64,000 nucleotides of DNA from an uncultured bacterium (GTDB taxonomy: Bacteria > Verrucomicrobiota > Kiritimatiellia > PWTM01). The position numbers were made by a program, and so were the translations under genes. The stretch lies in the NCBI GenBank assembly GCA_938010045.1, contig CALLFZ010000026.1, positions 62,001 through 126,000 of the forward strand. Direction: 5' to 3'. The notes under the pieces are model-generated. The model did no database searches, was not told the DNA's origin, and saw only the letters and a program-made list of their open reading frames with translations. This document shows positions 44,149 through 53,365 of this stretch, piece after piece (the first letter of the stretch is position 1; the number at the start of each line of letters is the position of its first letter).

Positions 44149-45030
44149 ATGGAACGCGGCTGGAAAGTGTTGGTAGGCGCGGCCGGTACGCTGATCGTGG
44201 CGTTGCTGCTCGTCGTGGCCGCCCTGGGACCGATCGTGCGGTCCACGGTGAACACCGTCGGCCCTGCACTCCTCGGGGTGCCGGTGTCGTTGTCCGACGT
44301 CACCGTGAGGCCCCTGCGTGGTCAGATGGAGCTCGGCGGACTTCACATCGGGAATCCGCCCGGCTTCAAATCCGACCGGCTCGTTGAAGTTGGGCATCTC
44401 GTGGTACAGGCCCGGCCAGCAGCGCTGCTCGCCGATCCCGCGATCGTTGATGCGGTCACCATCCGGGGCGTGCGGTTGACCTACGAGACCACCGGGCGAC
44501 GAAGCAACCTCGGGGCATTGAGTGAGAACCTCTCGCGCGGCTCCACCTCGCCGCCGCCCGCGGGTGGCACTGCAGACGGCGGTCCCCATCCAGGCCGCCG
44601 AGTGGTGATCCGAAAGGTGGTAATGGAGGACGTCCGCCTCAAATTCGCCGCGTCGCTGACAGGCGGGCGGGGCGTTGAACTGCCGTTGGACCGGATCGAA
44701 CTGACCAATCTCGGCGGCGAACAGAACCCTCTGACGGTCGCGTCGGCTATTTCGCAAGTGCTCGCAGCAATTACAAAAGGAGTGGGCCAAGCGGTGACGG
44801 CCGGCGCGGGCGATCTTGCTCACGCGGGCTTGGACGTGGCCGAAACGCTCGGCGGCCTCGGCCTAAAGGGTGTCTCGGCGGCAATCGAAGAGGGGGTGAG
44901 GGGCGCGCAGGCGCTCGGCGAAGGCACCGCCTCGGGAGTACAGGCCGTGACGGAGGGCGCCAGCCGCCTCATGCATCGCATCCAGAGAATTCTGCAGCGC
45001 GGGGAGCCTCCGGGCGGAACGGCGCCTTGA
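44149..45030 (+). CDS. AsmA-like membrane-anchored protein
   Basis: The 293-residue protein has an N-terminal transmembrane helix (VLVGAAGTLIVALLLVVAALGPIV) and then the pattern of the AsmA/DUF748 envelope proteins: LSDVTVRPLRGQMELGGLHIGNPPGFKSDRLVEVGHLVVQARPAALL followed by VIRKVVMEDVRLKFAASLTGGRGVELPLDRIELTNLG. These resemble short relatives of AsmA, which are thought to move lipids between membranes. The C-terminal 90 residues are a low-complexity Gly/Ala/Val helix (VGQAVTAGAGDLAHAGLDVAETLGGLGL). The ATG at 44149 is chosen over GTG 44110 because GGGAAG lies just upstream. Confidence 0.7.
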   Translation: MERGWKVLVGAAGTLIVALLLVVAALGPIVRSTVNTVGPALLGVPVSLSDVTVRPLRGQMELGGLHIGNPPGFKSDRLVEVGHLVVQARPAALLADPAIVDAVTIRGVRLTYETTGRRSNLGALSENLSRGSTSPPPAGGTADGGPHPGRRVVIRKVVMEDVRLKFAASLTGGRGVELPLDRIELTNLGGEQNPLTVASAISQVLAAITKGVGQAVTAGAGDLAHAGLDVAETLGGLGLKGVSAAIEEGVRGAQALGEGTASGVQAVTEGASRLMHRIQRILQRGEPPGGTAP

Positions 45031-45133
45031 TGCCGCAGGCCGCGTATCGGAACGCATGAGACCCGCCGCTCGTTCGCTCAACTTTGCATGCTCTCACGAC
45101 GCATGAGCCGCCCCCCGTGTCCGCCCAGATGAC

Positions 45134-45859
45134 ATGAAGCGAATTCTTGTTTGGACGATCGCCGCGCTCGCGGTCATGGCGCTGTTTGCACTGGCCGCCT
45201 CGGCGGCGGGCTGGACCGACGAGGCGCGCGTGAGCCGGATGATCGAGGCCGTCCGAAGCGGCACGGGGGGACGTATGGCCGCGGCCGCACTGATCGCAGG
45301 TCTCCTGGCGCTCGATTTGGTGCTGCCGACTCCATCGAGCATTTTGATGACGCTTTCCGGCGCGGTGCTCGGCATTGCGACGGGAACCTTCGTGTCCATG
45401 GGCGGCGCAATGGCCTCGGCCCTGCTCGGCTACGGTCTGTGCCGCCGGTACGGACGCGAGTGGTTTCGCCGGACCGTTGGGGGATCGGAAGCGGTCCGCG
45501 TGGAGGCCTGGGTGCGCCGGCACGGAGCGTGGGCAATCATCGTGAGCCGCAGCGTACCGATGCTCACCGAACTCGTCAGTTGCGCTGCGGGCCTCACCGG
45601 CATGCCGCCGGCCACGTTTGTGGCGCTCTCCGCTGCGGGCACACTGCCGATCTGCGCGGTGTATGCGTGGGCGGGGGCGCAGAGCGCCGATCCGCTCGGC
45701 CTGCGCTGGGCGGTGGTGCTGGCGTTCGCGCTGCCGGCGGCCGGCCTCGCGCTGGTCCGGTTCCTCCCGCGCCATCGCGCGCCTTCGCAGACGGCGCCCG
45801 GTGGCCCCAGCTCCACCCAACCGACACCACCTCGCCGGGGAAGAACCTGCAACCCGTAG
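45134..45859 (+). CDS. VTT (DedA/TVP38/TMEM64)-family membrane protein
   Basis: The 241-residue protein has an N-terminal hydrophobic helix and then the VTT domain: MAAAALIAGLLALDLVLPTPSSILMTLSGAVLGIATGTFVSMGGAMASALLGYGLCRRYG and later AWAIIVSRSVPMLTELVSCAAGLTGMPPATFVALSAAGTLPICAVYAWAG. The re-entrant loop motif with Pro in LPTPSS and Arg in VSRSVPML is conserved. The family transports or flips undecaprenyl-phosphate or lipids. The C-terminal 40 residues are a charged Pro/Arg tail. It starts 103 bases after the AsmA-like gene. Confidence 0.85.
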   Translation: MKRILVWTIAALAVMALFALAASAAGWTDEARVSRMIEAVRSGTGGRMAAAALIAGLLALDLVLPTPSSILMTLSGAVLGIATGTFVSMGGAMASALLGYGLCRRYGREWFRRTVGGSEAVRVEAWVRRHGAWAIIVSRSVPMLTELVSCAAGLTGMPPATFVALSAAGTLPICAVYAWAGAQSADPLGLRWAVVLAFALPAAGLALVRFLPRHRAPSQTAPGGPSSTQPTPPRRGRTCNP

Positions 45860-46573
45860 ACGTTGTGTAGGAGCCAGGCTCGATCCCGTCGAACCGCATC
45901 GTTCTGGATCCGTCGTCCGCCGCGGTCGGACGTGCCGGACATGGTCACGACGCCCCTGCGAGTGACGCGCCGAGCAGGACGGCGTTGGGGAAACGAAGTG
46001 TTTGGACTTGCCAACGAACGGCCCGAGTACGGTCGTGCGGATTGGCGAGGATATCGCTTCCGTTCGCGTTCCGAGATATGGGCATGGCATCTCAGCCCAT
46101 TTGCGACCGGAGGTGACCGACGTCGTACAGACCCGCCCACACGGGGATCGGTGAAGGACCTGCTGCTGTTCCGGCTGAACGCCATCGCGCAGCCGCCACC
46201 GAGAGCGGGCGCGGCGCGAAACCACCGCGGCCTGAGCATGTCGTGCAGCATGCCCGAACCATGGCCACAGCCCCGCTCTTGCTCGGGACAGACGGTTCCC
46301 AAGTTGGCCCGCTGCGGCGATCATGGCGGTGGCCGGAGCCAGGGCCGTCGGCCGGGTGATCAACCACCCGAGAGGCGTTCGGCAACTTGGAGGGCGCCGC
46401 GTTAGGTTCACGGCGACTGCAGGGCGCTTGGCACGGTGCTCGCGGAGATTTGAGCCGCCCACCGATGAGATGGGAGCATACCGATTCGGGTTTCACGTTG
46501 CGATCCGCCGGGAGTAGACTGGCTGCTCTGAACGCCGGCCGCCAGATGGGCGGCGGAGCCGCGGGAGAGGGTT
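45860..46573. other. 710-base gap before ilvD without recognisable gene
   Basis: Several frames stay open on both strands, among them a plus frame at 45863-46405, but amino-acid content is Arg/Pro-heavy and I find no motif. No inverted repeat or tandem repeat is obvious. The ilvD promoter should lie near its end. It may hold eroded gene sequence. Confidence 0.4.
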
Positions 46574-48241
46574 ATGCGCAGCGATACGATCAAACAGGGA
46601 ATCGAGCGGGCGCCACACCGGAGCCTGTTGCGGGCAACCGGTCTGGACGACGAGGCCATCCGGCGACCGTTCATCGCGGTCTGCAATGCCTACACCGATG
46701 TGATTCCGGGCCATGTGCATCTGAACAAGGTCGGCGCGATCATCAAGCGCGCGATCGTTCAGGCGGGCGGCACACCGTTCGAGTTCAACACGATTGGCAT
46801 CTGCGACGGGCTCGCGATGGGCCACACCGGTATGAAGTATTCGCTGCCGAGCCGCGAGCTCATCGCCGACTGTGTAGAGACGATGGTCGCTGCGCACTGT
46901 TTTGACGCGATGGTGTGCGTGCCGAACTGCGACAAAATCATCCCGGGCATGATCATGGGGGCCTTGCGCGCGAACATCCCGACGGTGTTCGTCAGTGGAG
47001 GCCCGATGGCGGCCGGGCGGCTGCCGGATGGGCGCGTGACGGACCTGATTTCCGTCTTCGAGGCCGTCGGAGCGTACGCGGCCGGTCGGATCCGCGAGGA
47101 GGAGCTGCGTCAGCTCGAATGTTCGGCGTGTCCTGGCGCGGGCTCGTGTTCGGGCATGTTCACCGCCAACTCGATGAACTGCCTGCTCGAGGCGATCGGC
47201 TTGGCGCTGCCGGGTAATGGCACGGTGTTGGCCACAAATCCGGCACGGCGGAGATTGTGGCGCGCGGCTGGCCGGCTCGCGGTTCGTCTTGCGCTGAACG
47301 ACGGTCCCCGTCCGCGGGACATCGTCACGCGTGAGGCGATTGACAACGCCTTCATCCTTGACATGGCGATGGGCGGCAGCACGAACACCGTGCTCCACAC
47401 CCTTGCGATGGCGCACGAGGCGGGTGTGGACTACGACCTCGACCGCATCAACGAGCTTTCGAAGCGGACGCCGAACATCTGCAAGGTTTCGCCTTCCTCC
47501 GTGTATCACATCGAGGATGTGGACCGAGCGGGCGGGGTGTCGGCGATTTTGAGGGAGATTTCGAAAGTGGAGGGTCTTCTGCACCTTCGCGCGAAGACCG
47601 TTACGGGGCGCACGATTGGGCAGACAATTGCGAAGGCCGAACTTCGCGATCCGGACTGCATCCGGCCGCTCGAGCGCGCGTACAGCCGCGAGGGTGGACT
47701 CTTCATTCTTCGCGGCAACCTTGCGCCACAGGGCGCGGTCGTGAAGACCGCCGGCGTGGATCCGCGCATGCTCGTGCACCGCGGCCCAGCGGTGATCTTC
47801 GATTCGCAAGAGGCCGCGTGCGAGGGCATCTTGGCTGGCCGCGTCAAAGCGGGGGATGTGGTCGTCATCCGTTACGAGGGCCCCAAAGGTGGCCCCGGCA
47901 TGCAGGAAATGCTGGCCCCGACAAGCTACATCATGGGGCGCGGTCTTGGCGACAAGGTTGCCCTGATCACCGACGGCCGCTTCAGTGGCGGCACGCGCGG
48001 CGCGTGTGTGGGCCATGTGTCGCCCGAGGCCGCCGAGGGTGGGCCGATCGGGCTGCTGCGGGACGGCGACATCATCGAGTTGGACATTCCGGCCCGGCGG
48101 CTCTCGGTTGCGCTCTCCGAGGCGGAGCTCGCCGAGCGGCGTCGCGCGTGGTCGCCTCCGCCTCCGCGCTTCACGAGCGGCTGGCTGGCGCGCTACGCGG
48201 CGCATGCAACGAACGCCAGCCGCGGCGCCATCCTCGCGTAG
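46574..48241 (+). CDS. ilvD: dihydroxy-acid dehydratase
   Basis: The 555-residue protein starts at the ATG 46574 with GAGAGGG upstream. Key Fe-S and Mg ligands are present: [83 protein letters not shown], and late [18 protein letters not shown] and [29 protein letters not shown]. It converts dihydroxy-isovalerate and dihydroxy-methylvalerate to the keto acids for valine and isoleucine. No other ilv genes adjoin it; the product 2-ketoisovalerate is also the substrate of the PanB encoded about 30 kb away. Confidence 0.96.
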   Translation: MRSDTIKQGIERAPHRSLLRATGLDDEAIRRPFIAVCNAYTDVIPGHVHLNKVGAIIKRAIVQAGGTPFEFNTIGICDGLAMGHTGMKYSLPSRELIADCVETMVAAHCFDAMVCVPNCDKIIPGMIMGALRANIPTVFVSGGPMAAGRLPDGRVTDLISVFEAVGAYAAGRIREEELRQLECSACPGAGSCSGMFTANSMNCLLEAIGLALPGNGTVLATNPARRRLWRAAGRLAVRLALNDGPRPRDIVTREAIDNAFILDMAMGGSTNTVLHTLAMAHEAGVDYDLDRINELSKRTPNICKVSPSSVYHIEDVDRAGGVSAILREISKVEGLLHLRAKTVTGRTIGQTIAKAELRDPDCIRPLERAYSREGGLFILRGNLAPQGAVVKTAGVDPRMLVHRGPAVIFDSQEAACEGILAGRVKAGDVVVIRYEGPKGGPGMQEMLAPTSYIMGRGLGDKVALITDGRFSGGTRGACVGHVSPEAAEGGPIGLLRDGDIIELDIPARRLSVALSEAELAERRRAWSPPPPRFTSGWLARYAAHATNASRGAILA

Positions 48242-48286
48242 TCGCCAACGCTGACGGCGCTTCGCGCAGACCTCCCCGGCGCCGCA

Positions 48287-48300
48287 TCTCAAATTTGAGA
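48287..48300. repeat. TCTCAAATTTGAGA perfect palindrome
   Basis: A 14-base perfect palindrome 46 bases after the ilvD stop. It shares the CTCAA...TTGAG core with the palindrome at 31850-31870. Without a T-tract it is not a standard terminator. Confidence 0.5.
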
Positions 48301-48488
48301 GGTGTGCGAATACGCGGTGGATCGGTGAGGTTGCCGCATGGACCCAACGGCGCCGGGCATACGCCTCCCCGGCTAGTCTCGGCCAAAGCCTTGATCGCAT
48401 CGCGGACTGGCTGATGGCGAAGGGCAGAAATGAGCGGGGCCGAGCAAGCTTGTGGGGCGGGCCGGAACTTGGGCGGTCGAGCGCGCGC

Positions 48489-48770
48489 AATCGAACTGTC
48501 CGCGAGCCAATTCAGCCCGTTGCCGATCACGGTCGTCACTCTGACCCCGAGTTCGTGGCGGCTCGGCACGAGCGGTTGGGACGGGTGGTGACGGTATGCG
48601 CCATTCCCGCGCACGCCGATCGGCCGGCCGTTGAGGGTGACCTCGGAGAGTTCATGGATTACATCTAGGTCCAGACACTCGAGTTCTGTGTTGGGCGGCA
48701 CCTCCAATGGAGTGCGGTAGATCGCAGTGCCCGCGAAGTTTGCCCAGCTCGTGATGGAGCTCGAGTCAAC
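48489..48770 (-). pseudogene. remnant of a glycosidase C-terminal sandwich domain
   Basis: A minus-strand frame reads FAGTAIYRTPLEVPP, LDLDVIHELSEVTLNGRPIGVR and GVRVTTVIGNGLNWLA. These match the order of the C-terminal galactose-binding-type sandwich of large secreted glycosidases (typically FSGTAVYRTTFEVP..., LDLGRVHEVAEVWLNGRPVG, VRVTNLWVNRL). The frame around it has no catalytic domain, start or signal peptide. It is most likely debris of a lost glycosidase gene. Confidence 0.5.
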
Positions 48771-48992
48771 GGCTCGTTCCGCGCCGGCGGCGATGGGCGG
48801 ATGACGAGACACGGCGAGGTTCTGTTTCGGCGCCGCCGGCGGCGGCGGCAATGAGGCCAGTACAGGGCCGGGCTGCGGCCCGGATTCACATGATGGCACT
48901 GGCGGAGCGCAAAAGGTCGCGGCAACGTCGTCCCTTCGAAGGATGCAGTCCGTATGAAGACCCCTCACCCGCGGGCTCGGCCTCGATCACAG
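48771..48992. other. 222-base interval before the SGNH-fucosidase gene
   Basis: No supported feature; the minus-strand open frame continues through here without family resemblance. Confidence 0.35.
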
Positions 48993-51203
48993 TCACAGTG
49001 GGCCGCCCGTTGAGCCCGGCTCATGCCAGTAGATCACCACCGCCAGGGAGTCGGGAGGCGCGGTTCGGACCGGCTCGGGCAGCTCGACGGTGATCGTGTC
49101 GTCGGATTCCGTGCGCCAGGAGAGAGGTGCGGTGACGCCCATCATTCGCACGGCCGCCCCCTCCACTGGGCGGTAGCGGGTCCGGATGGTAAGCGTGGCG
49201 GGCAGGGGGGGTTCGTTCTCCGCGAGCAATCGGATGGCGTGAATCCGGCCGCCGCGCGTCGTGAAGGCGAAGGGGCCGTCACGGAACGGTGCCAGCGGAC
49301 GCGTCCCATAGAGGGCTTCTCCATGGGCCGAGAGCCATCGCCCGAGACCGCGCATTCGTTCGACCGCCTGCGCGGGCAACTCGCCATCGGGCTGCGGACC
49401 GACGTTGAGCAGGAGGTTGCCGCCCTTCGCAACGATATCCACGAGAATGTGCACGAGCTCGCGGACGCTCTTGTAATGGTCGTTGGGCTTGAACGACCAT
49501 TGCGTCCCGAGCGTCATGCACGTCTCCCACACGAACGGCCGCGGGCCGTCGGGGATTTCCTGCTCCGGGGTACGATACTGCTCGTGGCGGCCGCCCACGG
49601 TGCGGTCGCACACGATCAGCTGGGGCTGATGGCGGCGAGCCATTGCGACCAGATCATCCATTCGGATGTCCTGTTGAGGGGGGCGCACCTGTCCGCCATC
49701 GAGCCAGAGAATGTCCACCGGACCGTAACCGGTCATGAGGTCCTCGACTTGCGCATGGGTGAACGCGACGAACCGGGCCCACCGCTCCGGTTCGGCCAGT
49801 GGGTCGTAGTTCGGGTTTCGATCCGTGATCGTCCGCTCGGGATCCCAGTAGGCGGGATGGCTCCAGTCCGCCTTCGAGAAGTAGGCACCGATGCCGAAGC
49901 CGCGGTCGCGGAACGCGCGGAACACCTCCAACACCACGTTGGAGCGCGGATGAGCGTGGAATGGGACATGCGACGCGGTGATACGGTTGGTCGTCGTGCG
50001 CGTATCGAACATGCAGAACCCATCATGGTGTTTCGTGGTGAACACGACGTAGCGCATGCCGGCGGCGCTCGCCTCCTCGGCCCAGCGGTCGGGATCCAAG
50101 CGCACCGGATTGAACGTTGTCGGCAACGCCTGGTAGTCGCGGCGAAAGCGCTCGAGATCGCGGCCGCGTTCGACCCAAGCGGGGAGGTCGTCGGGCCGCG
50201 CCCAGGTGTCGGCCGGCACCAGTGGCCACGACTCGATGCAGCCCCACTGGCTGTAGGGTCCCCAATGCAGCATGAAGCCGAGTTTCAGATCTTGGAACCA
50301 TTCCAGCCGCGGCGCGAAGGCGGCGTCGTCCGGGGTGAAGAACGCAACGAGGATACGTCCCAGAATCTGTTCGCCGAACTCGTTGGCATGAACCCGGTCG
50401 CGATAGAAGCGGTGCGGGTGTAGGCCGCTGGATCGGATGTACTCGCCCCACGGCGATGTGAGGTCAAGGAATGCGCAATGTTCCTCGTCGGCGAGGCGGC
50501 GCAGCGTCGCGCCCCAGGTGCCAGTGCCGGAATCGGGCGCGCGGGCGAGCGCCTCTTCATCGCGCGGATCCACATCGCCGAACGCGCCGGTCAACAACAG
50601 AACCTCCGCCTCTGGGCACCCGGCACGGAACTGTCGGATCACCGCACGCACCGACTCCGCGTCGCCGCGCTGGCTGATGCCGCCGATGAGGAGGAGGTCC
50701 GGCCGGTGGGGAACGATGTATCGCGCGACGCGTTCGTCCTCGCGGTAGTACCAGCACCCCGTGCTGCCGCGCACGAGCACCGTGCCGCGCACGCGCGCCT
50801 TCGGCCACGCCTCGGCCAGGCCGTGGAGCCAGCCGGACCGCATCATGTCGTTCACGATACTGTCGCCGAGCGCAAAGACGTGGAGCGTCCCCCCCTCGGT
50901 CAAAATGCGGCGCGTCCGCTCGAGCCCGCGCCCGTCGTTGGACGGCGTCGTCCACCGACCGCGGGGCATCTCGGCCTGAATCCGGGCAACCTGTGCGCGG
51001 CTGCGGCCGGGGGACGTGAACAGCGCGCACCCCGGCTCGCAGGGGAACGACTCAGTCGTCGAATCCAGCGGGTACATGACCGGCAACGCACCGCTTTCGG
51101 GAAACCGAACCGGCGAATCGCTCCATCCGCTGCCCGCCCACACGGACGCATCGGTGAGGACCGCCGCCACGAGACAGCTCACACCTCTGAGCGCCATCTT
51201 CAT
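48993..51203 (-). CDS. secreted SGNH-hydrolase-alpha-L-fucosidase (GH29) fusion
   Basis: The 736-residue protein starts with a signal peptide (MKMALRGVSCLVAAVLTDASVWAG). Residues 100-290 form an SGNH/GDSL esterase: LHVFALGDSIVNDMM (Ser block I), GTVLVRGSTGCWYYR (Gly), DLLLIGGISQRGD (in place of GxND) and DRVHANEFGEQILG (Asp-x-x-His). Residues 310-650 match GH29: LGFMLHWGPYSQWG, AGMRYVVFTTKHHDGFCMFDT, GFGIGAYFSKADWSHPAYW and the nucleophile strand VDILWLDGG, then SVRELVHILVDIVAKGGNLLLNVGPQPDGELP. The remaining C-terminal part is a small sandwich. It may remove acetyl and fucose groups from the same glycan. The ATG at 51203 follows GGAG. Confidence 0.9.
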   Translation of the reverse strand: MKMALRGVSCLVAAVLTDASVWAGSGWSDSPVRFPESGALPVMYPLDSTTESFPCEPGCALFTSPGRSRAQVARIQAEMPRGRWTTPSNDGRGLERTRRILTEGGTLHVFALGDSIVNDMMRSGWLHGLAEAWPKARVRGTVLVRGSTGCWYYREDERVARYIVPHRPDLLLIGGISQRGDAESVRAVIRQFRAGCPEAEVLLLTGAFGDVDPRDEEALARAPDSGTGTWGATLRRLADEEHCAFLDLTSPWGEYIRSSGLHPHRFYRDRVHANEFGEQILGRILVAFFTPDDAAFAPRLEWFQDLKLGFMLHWGPYSQWGCIESWPLVPADTWARPDDLPAWVERGRDLERFRRDYQALPTTFNPVRLDPDRWAEEASAAGMRYVVFTTKHHDGFCMFDTRTTTNRITASHVPFHAHPRSNVVLEVFRAFRDRGFGIGAYFSKADWSHPAYWDPERTITDRNPNYDPLAEPERWARFVAFTHAQVEDLMTGYGPVDILWLDGGQVRPPQQDIRMDDLVAMARRHQPQLIVCDRTVGGRHEQYRTPEQEIPDGPRPFVWETCMTLGTQWSFKPNDHYKSVRELVHILVDIVAKGGNLLLNVGPQPDGELPAQAVERMRGLGRWLSAHGEALYGTRPLAPFRDGPFAFTTRGGRIHAIRLLAENEPPLPATLTIRTRYRPVEGAAVRMMGVTAPLSWRTESDDTITVELPEPVRTAPPDSLAVVIYWHEPGSTGGPL

Positions 51204-51237
51204 TCTCGATTCTCCGCCCTCGGGGATGAACATCCGC

Positions 51238-52620
51238 TCACAGCTCGACCACATCGCCGGCCGCCGGCAGAAACACGGGGGCCGTTTGTTCGGCGCGCAG
51301 CGCCTCTGCGAGCGCCGCCCGAACGCCGTCCTCACCGTGGACCAGCACGATGCGGCGGGGGCGCGCCGCCCGCACATATTCGATCAGTTCGCGCCGATCG
51401 GCGTGCGCGCTGAACGCGTTCAGCACGTGCACCTCGGCGCGGACGGTGAACTCGTCGCCGAAGACGCGCACGCGTTTTTCCCCCTCGACAAGGCGGCGTC
51501 CGAGCGTGTGTGCGGCCTGAAATCCGACGATGGCAATCGCGTTGCGCGGGTTCTCGATGCCATGCTTCAAGTGGTGGAGGATTCGACCATGTTCACACAT
51601 GCCCGAGCCGGCGAGCACGATGCAGGGCGCGTCGGAGGCGGTGATTCGTTTCGACTCGTCCACCGTCGAAGTGAACCGGACCCAAGGCGGAAACAGCGAC
51701 CCCATGCGGCGATGGAGCTCGTGCGCCTCCTCGTCGAACAAACCCAGATGCCGTTCAAACACGCGCGTGACGGCGCCGGCCATGGGGCTGTCCACATAGG
51801 CGCAGACCCGCCCGAGGGCGCCCTCGGCCTCCAGCGCGTGCAGGTGGTAGAGAATTTCCTGGGTGCGTTCGAGCGCAAACGAGGGAATGAACAGCTTACC
51901 CCCGCGGCCGAGCGTGGTACGCACCACCTCGCCCAGGCGCGCGCGGGCCGTCCGCGCATCGGCGTGATCGCGGTTACCGTAGGTGCTTTCGATCACAAGT
52001 AGGTCGGCATCGGCCACCACCTCCGGATCGCGGAGCAGAGGCAGGTTGCGGCGGCCCAGATCCACGGCGAACACGACGCGTTGCCGCCGTCCGTTCTCTT
52101 CAACGTCCAACACCGAAAGCTCCGCGCCCAGCACATGGCCCGCCTCCACGCCGGTCAGGGTCACGCCCGGCGCCACCTCGACGGGTTCGTCGTAGGCGTG
52201 ACCGCGCAGCCATCTCAACGCCACATCCGCATCCGCTGTCGTGTACAACGGCTCAACCGGCGGCAGCCCGCGGCGGTTGGTCTTCTGGTTCAGGTAGGCG
52301 GCGTCCTGCTCCTGGATGTGCGCGGCATCGTGCAGCATGATCCCGCACAGATCGACGGTCGCATGCGTGGCATGAATCGGCCCCTCGAATCCGGCGCGCG
52401 CCAGCGACGGCAAATTGCCGCAGTGGTCAATGTGCGCGTGCGAGAGAATCACCGCCGAAACCTCGGTGGCGGCGAATGGAAACGAACGATTGCGCTCGAA
52501 GGCGAGGCGGCGCGGCCCTTGAAACAGGCCGCAATCCCGCAGTACGCGGCGGCCGTTGACCTCAATCTGAACGAGTGATCCGGTCACCGTGTCGGCGCCG
52601 CCGTCGAATCGCAGCTTCAT
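51238..52620 (-). CDS. MBL-fold beta-CASP RNA-processing exonuclease
   Basis: The 460-residue protein begins MKLRFDGGADTVTGSLVQIEVNGRRVLRDCGLFQGPRR and has the metallo-beta-lactamase metal motif VILSHAHIDHCGNLPSL (HxHxDH) with later His/Asp ligands (VEAGHVLGAE, VFAVDLGRR), and the beta-CASP domain (LLVIESTYGNRDH, GGKLFIPSFALERTQEIL, CIVLAGSGMCEHGRILHHLKHGIENPRNAIAIVGFQA, FSAHADRRELIEYV). It belongs to the archaeal CPSF-like/RNase J-related nuclease group found in many bacteria, and probably acts in RNA maturation or decay. Its start lies opposite the endonuclease III-like gene, with 55 bases between the two start codons. Confidence 0.93.
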   Translation of the reverse strand: MKLRFDGGADTVTGSLVQIEVNGRRVLRDCGLFQGPRRLAFERNRSFPFAATEVSAVILSHAHIDHCGNLPSLARAGFEGPIHATHATVDLCGIMLHDAAHIQEQDAAYLNQKTNRRGLPPVEPLYTTADADVALRWLRGHAYDEPVEVAPGVTLTGVEAGHVLGAELSVLDVEENGRRQRVVFAVDLGRRNLPLLRDPEVVADADLLVIESTYGNRDHADARTARARLGEVVRTTLGRGGKLFIPSFALERTQEILYHLHALEAEGALGRVCAYVDSPMAGAVTRVFERHLGLFDEEAHELHRRMGSLFPPWVRFTSTVDESKRITASDAPCIVLAGSGMCEHGRILHHLKHGIENPRNAIAIVGFQAAHTLGRRLVEGEKRVRVFGDEFTVRAEVHVLNAFSAHADRRELIEYVRAARPRRIVLVHGEDGVRAALAEALRAEQTAPVFLPAAGDVVEL

Positions 52621-52675
52621 TGGGTGTGTTGTCCGAACCGGCCATCGGATAGCATGGCGCGGTTGTTGGCATTCA

Positions 52676-53365
52676 ATGCGATCCCGATCCACAAGTCAAA
52701 GAGTGCGGCCGTTCCCCGCCGCCGAGGTGTTCGAGACGCTCTACCGTGTGCTCGGTCCGCAGCACTGGTGGCCAGCCCGCACGCCGTTCGAGGTGATGGT
52801 GGGCGCGGTGCTCACGCAGAACACAGCGTGGACGAACGTCGAGCGCGCGATCGCCAACCTGCGCCGCGCCCGAGCGCTGTCGGCAGGCCGTCTGGTGGGC
52901 ATGTCCGTGGAGACGCTCGCGGCCTTGATCCGGCCCGCCGGCTATCCGCGCGTCAAAGCGCGGCGCCTGCTGGCGTTCGCGCAGTGGCTTCAGCGCCGCG
53001 CCGGCGGCCGGCCCAATCGGTTGCGACACCGGCCGACCGACCAGCTCCGCGCCGAATTGATCGCGGTCCACGGCATCGGGCCTGAAACCGCCGACAGCAT
53101 TCTCCTGTATGCGCTAGGGCGCCCGGTTTTTGTCGTCGATGCCTATACACGGCGGTTCATGGCACGACACTGGTGGGCGCTGTCGCACGAGGACTATGAC
53201 CGCCTTGCGGCGCGGTTTACGGCGGCGTTGCGTCGTGACACGCGGCTCTACAACGAGTACCATGCGCTGGTGGTCGCGCTCGGCAAACGGTGGTGCCGGC
53301 CCTCACCCAAGTGCGGAGAGTGTCCGCTGCGCGACTGGCTGCCCCGCCGGACCGCCGAGCCATGA
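52676..53365 (+). CDS. endonuclease III-like DNA glycosylase
   Basis: The 229-residue protein has the helix-hairpin-helix signature of the endonuclease III superfamily: VMVGAVLTQNTAWTNVERAIANLRRARALSAGRLVGM, AGYPRVKARRLLAFAQWL, and LIAVHGIGPETADSILLYALGRPVFVVDAYTRRFMARH with the catalytic Asp in VDAYTRR. A lysine partner is replaced or shifted here (GIGPETAD instead of GVGRKTAN), typical of the archaeal-type/MagIII-like subgroup. The iron-sulphur loop reads WCRPSPKCGECPLRDW: only three cysteines in the usual four-Cys pattern. The start ATG at 52676 follows the divergent beta-CASP gene start. The stop overlaps the lipoprotein start by four bases. Confidence 0.85.
   Translation: MRSRSTSQRVRPFPAAEVFETLYRVLGPQHWWPARTPFEVMVGAVLTQNTAWTNVERAIANLRRARALSAGRLVGMSVETLAALIRPAGYPRVKARRLLAFAQWLQRRAGGRPNRLRHRPTDQLRAELIAVHGIGPETADSILLYALGRPVFVVDAYTRRFMARHWWALSHEDYDRLAARFTAALRRDTRLYNEYHALVVALGKRWCRPSPKCGECPLRDWLPRRTAEP

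Noticed and set aside
45863-46405. Plus-strand open frame of 180 codons
   Set aside because: Arg/Pro-heavy composition without motif or ribosome binding site; typical of GC-rich noncoding sequence.
48287-48300. Palindrome after ilvD as an intrinsic terminator
   Set aside because: It is AT-rich with no GC stem and has no T-tract.
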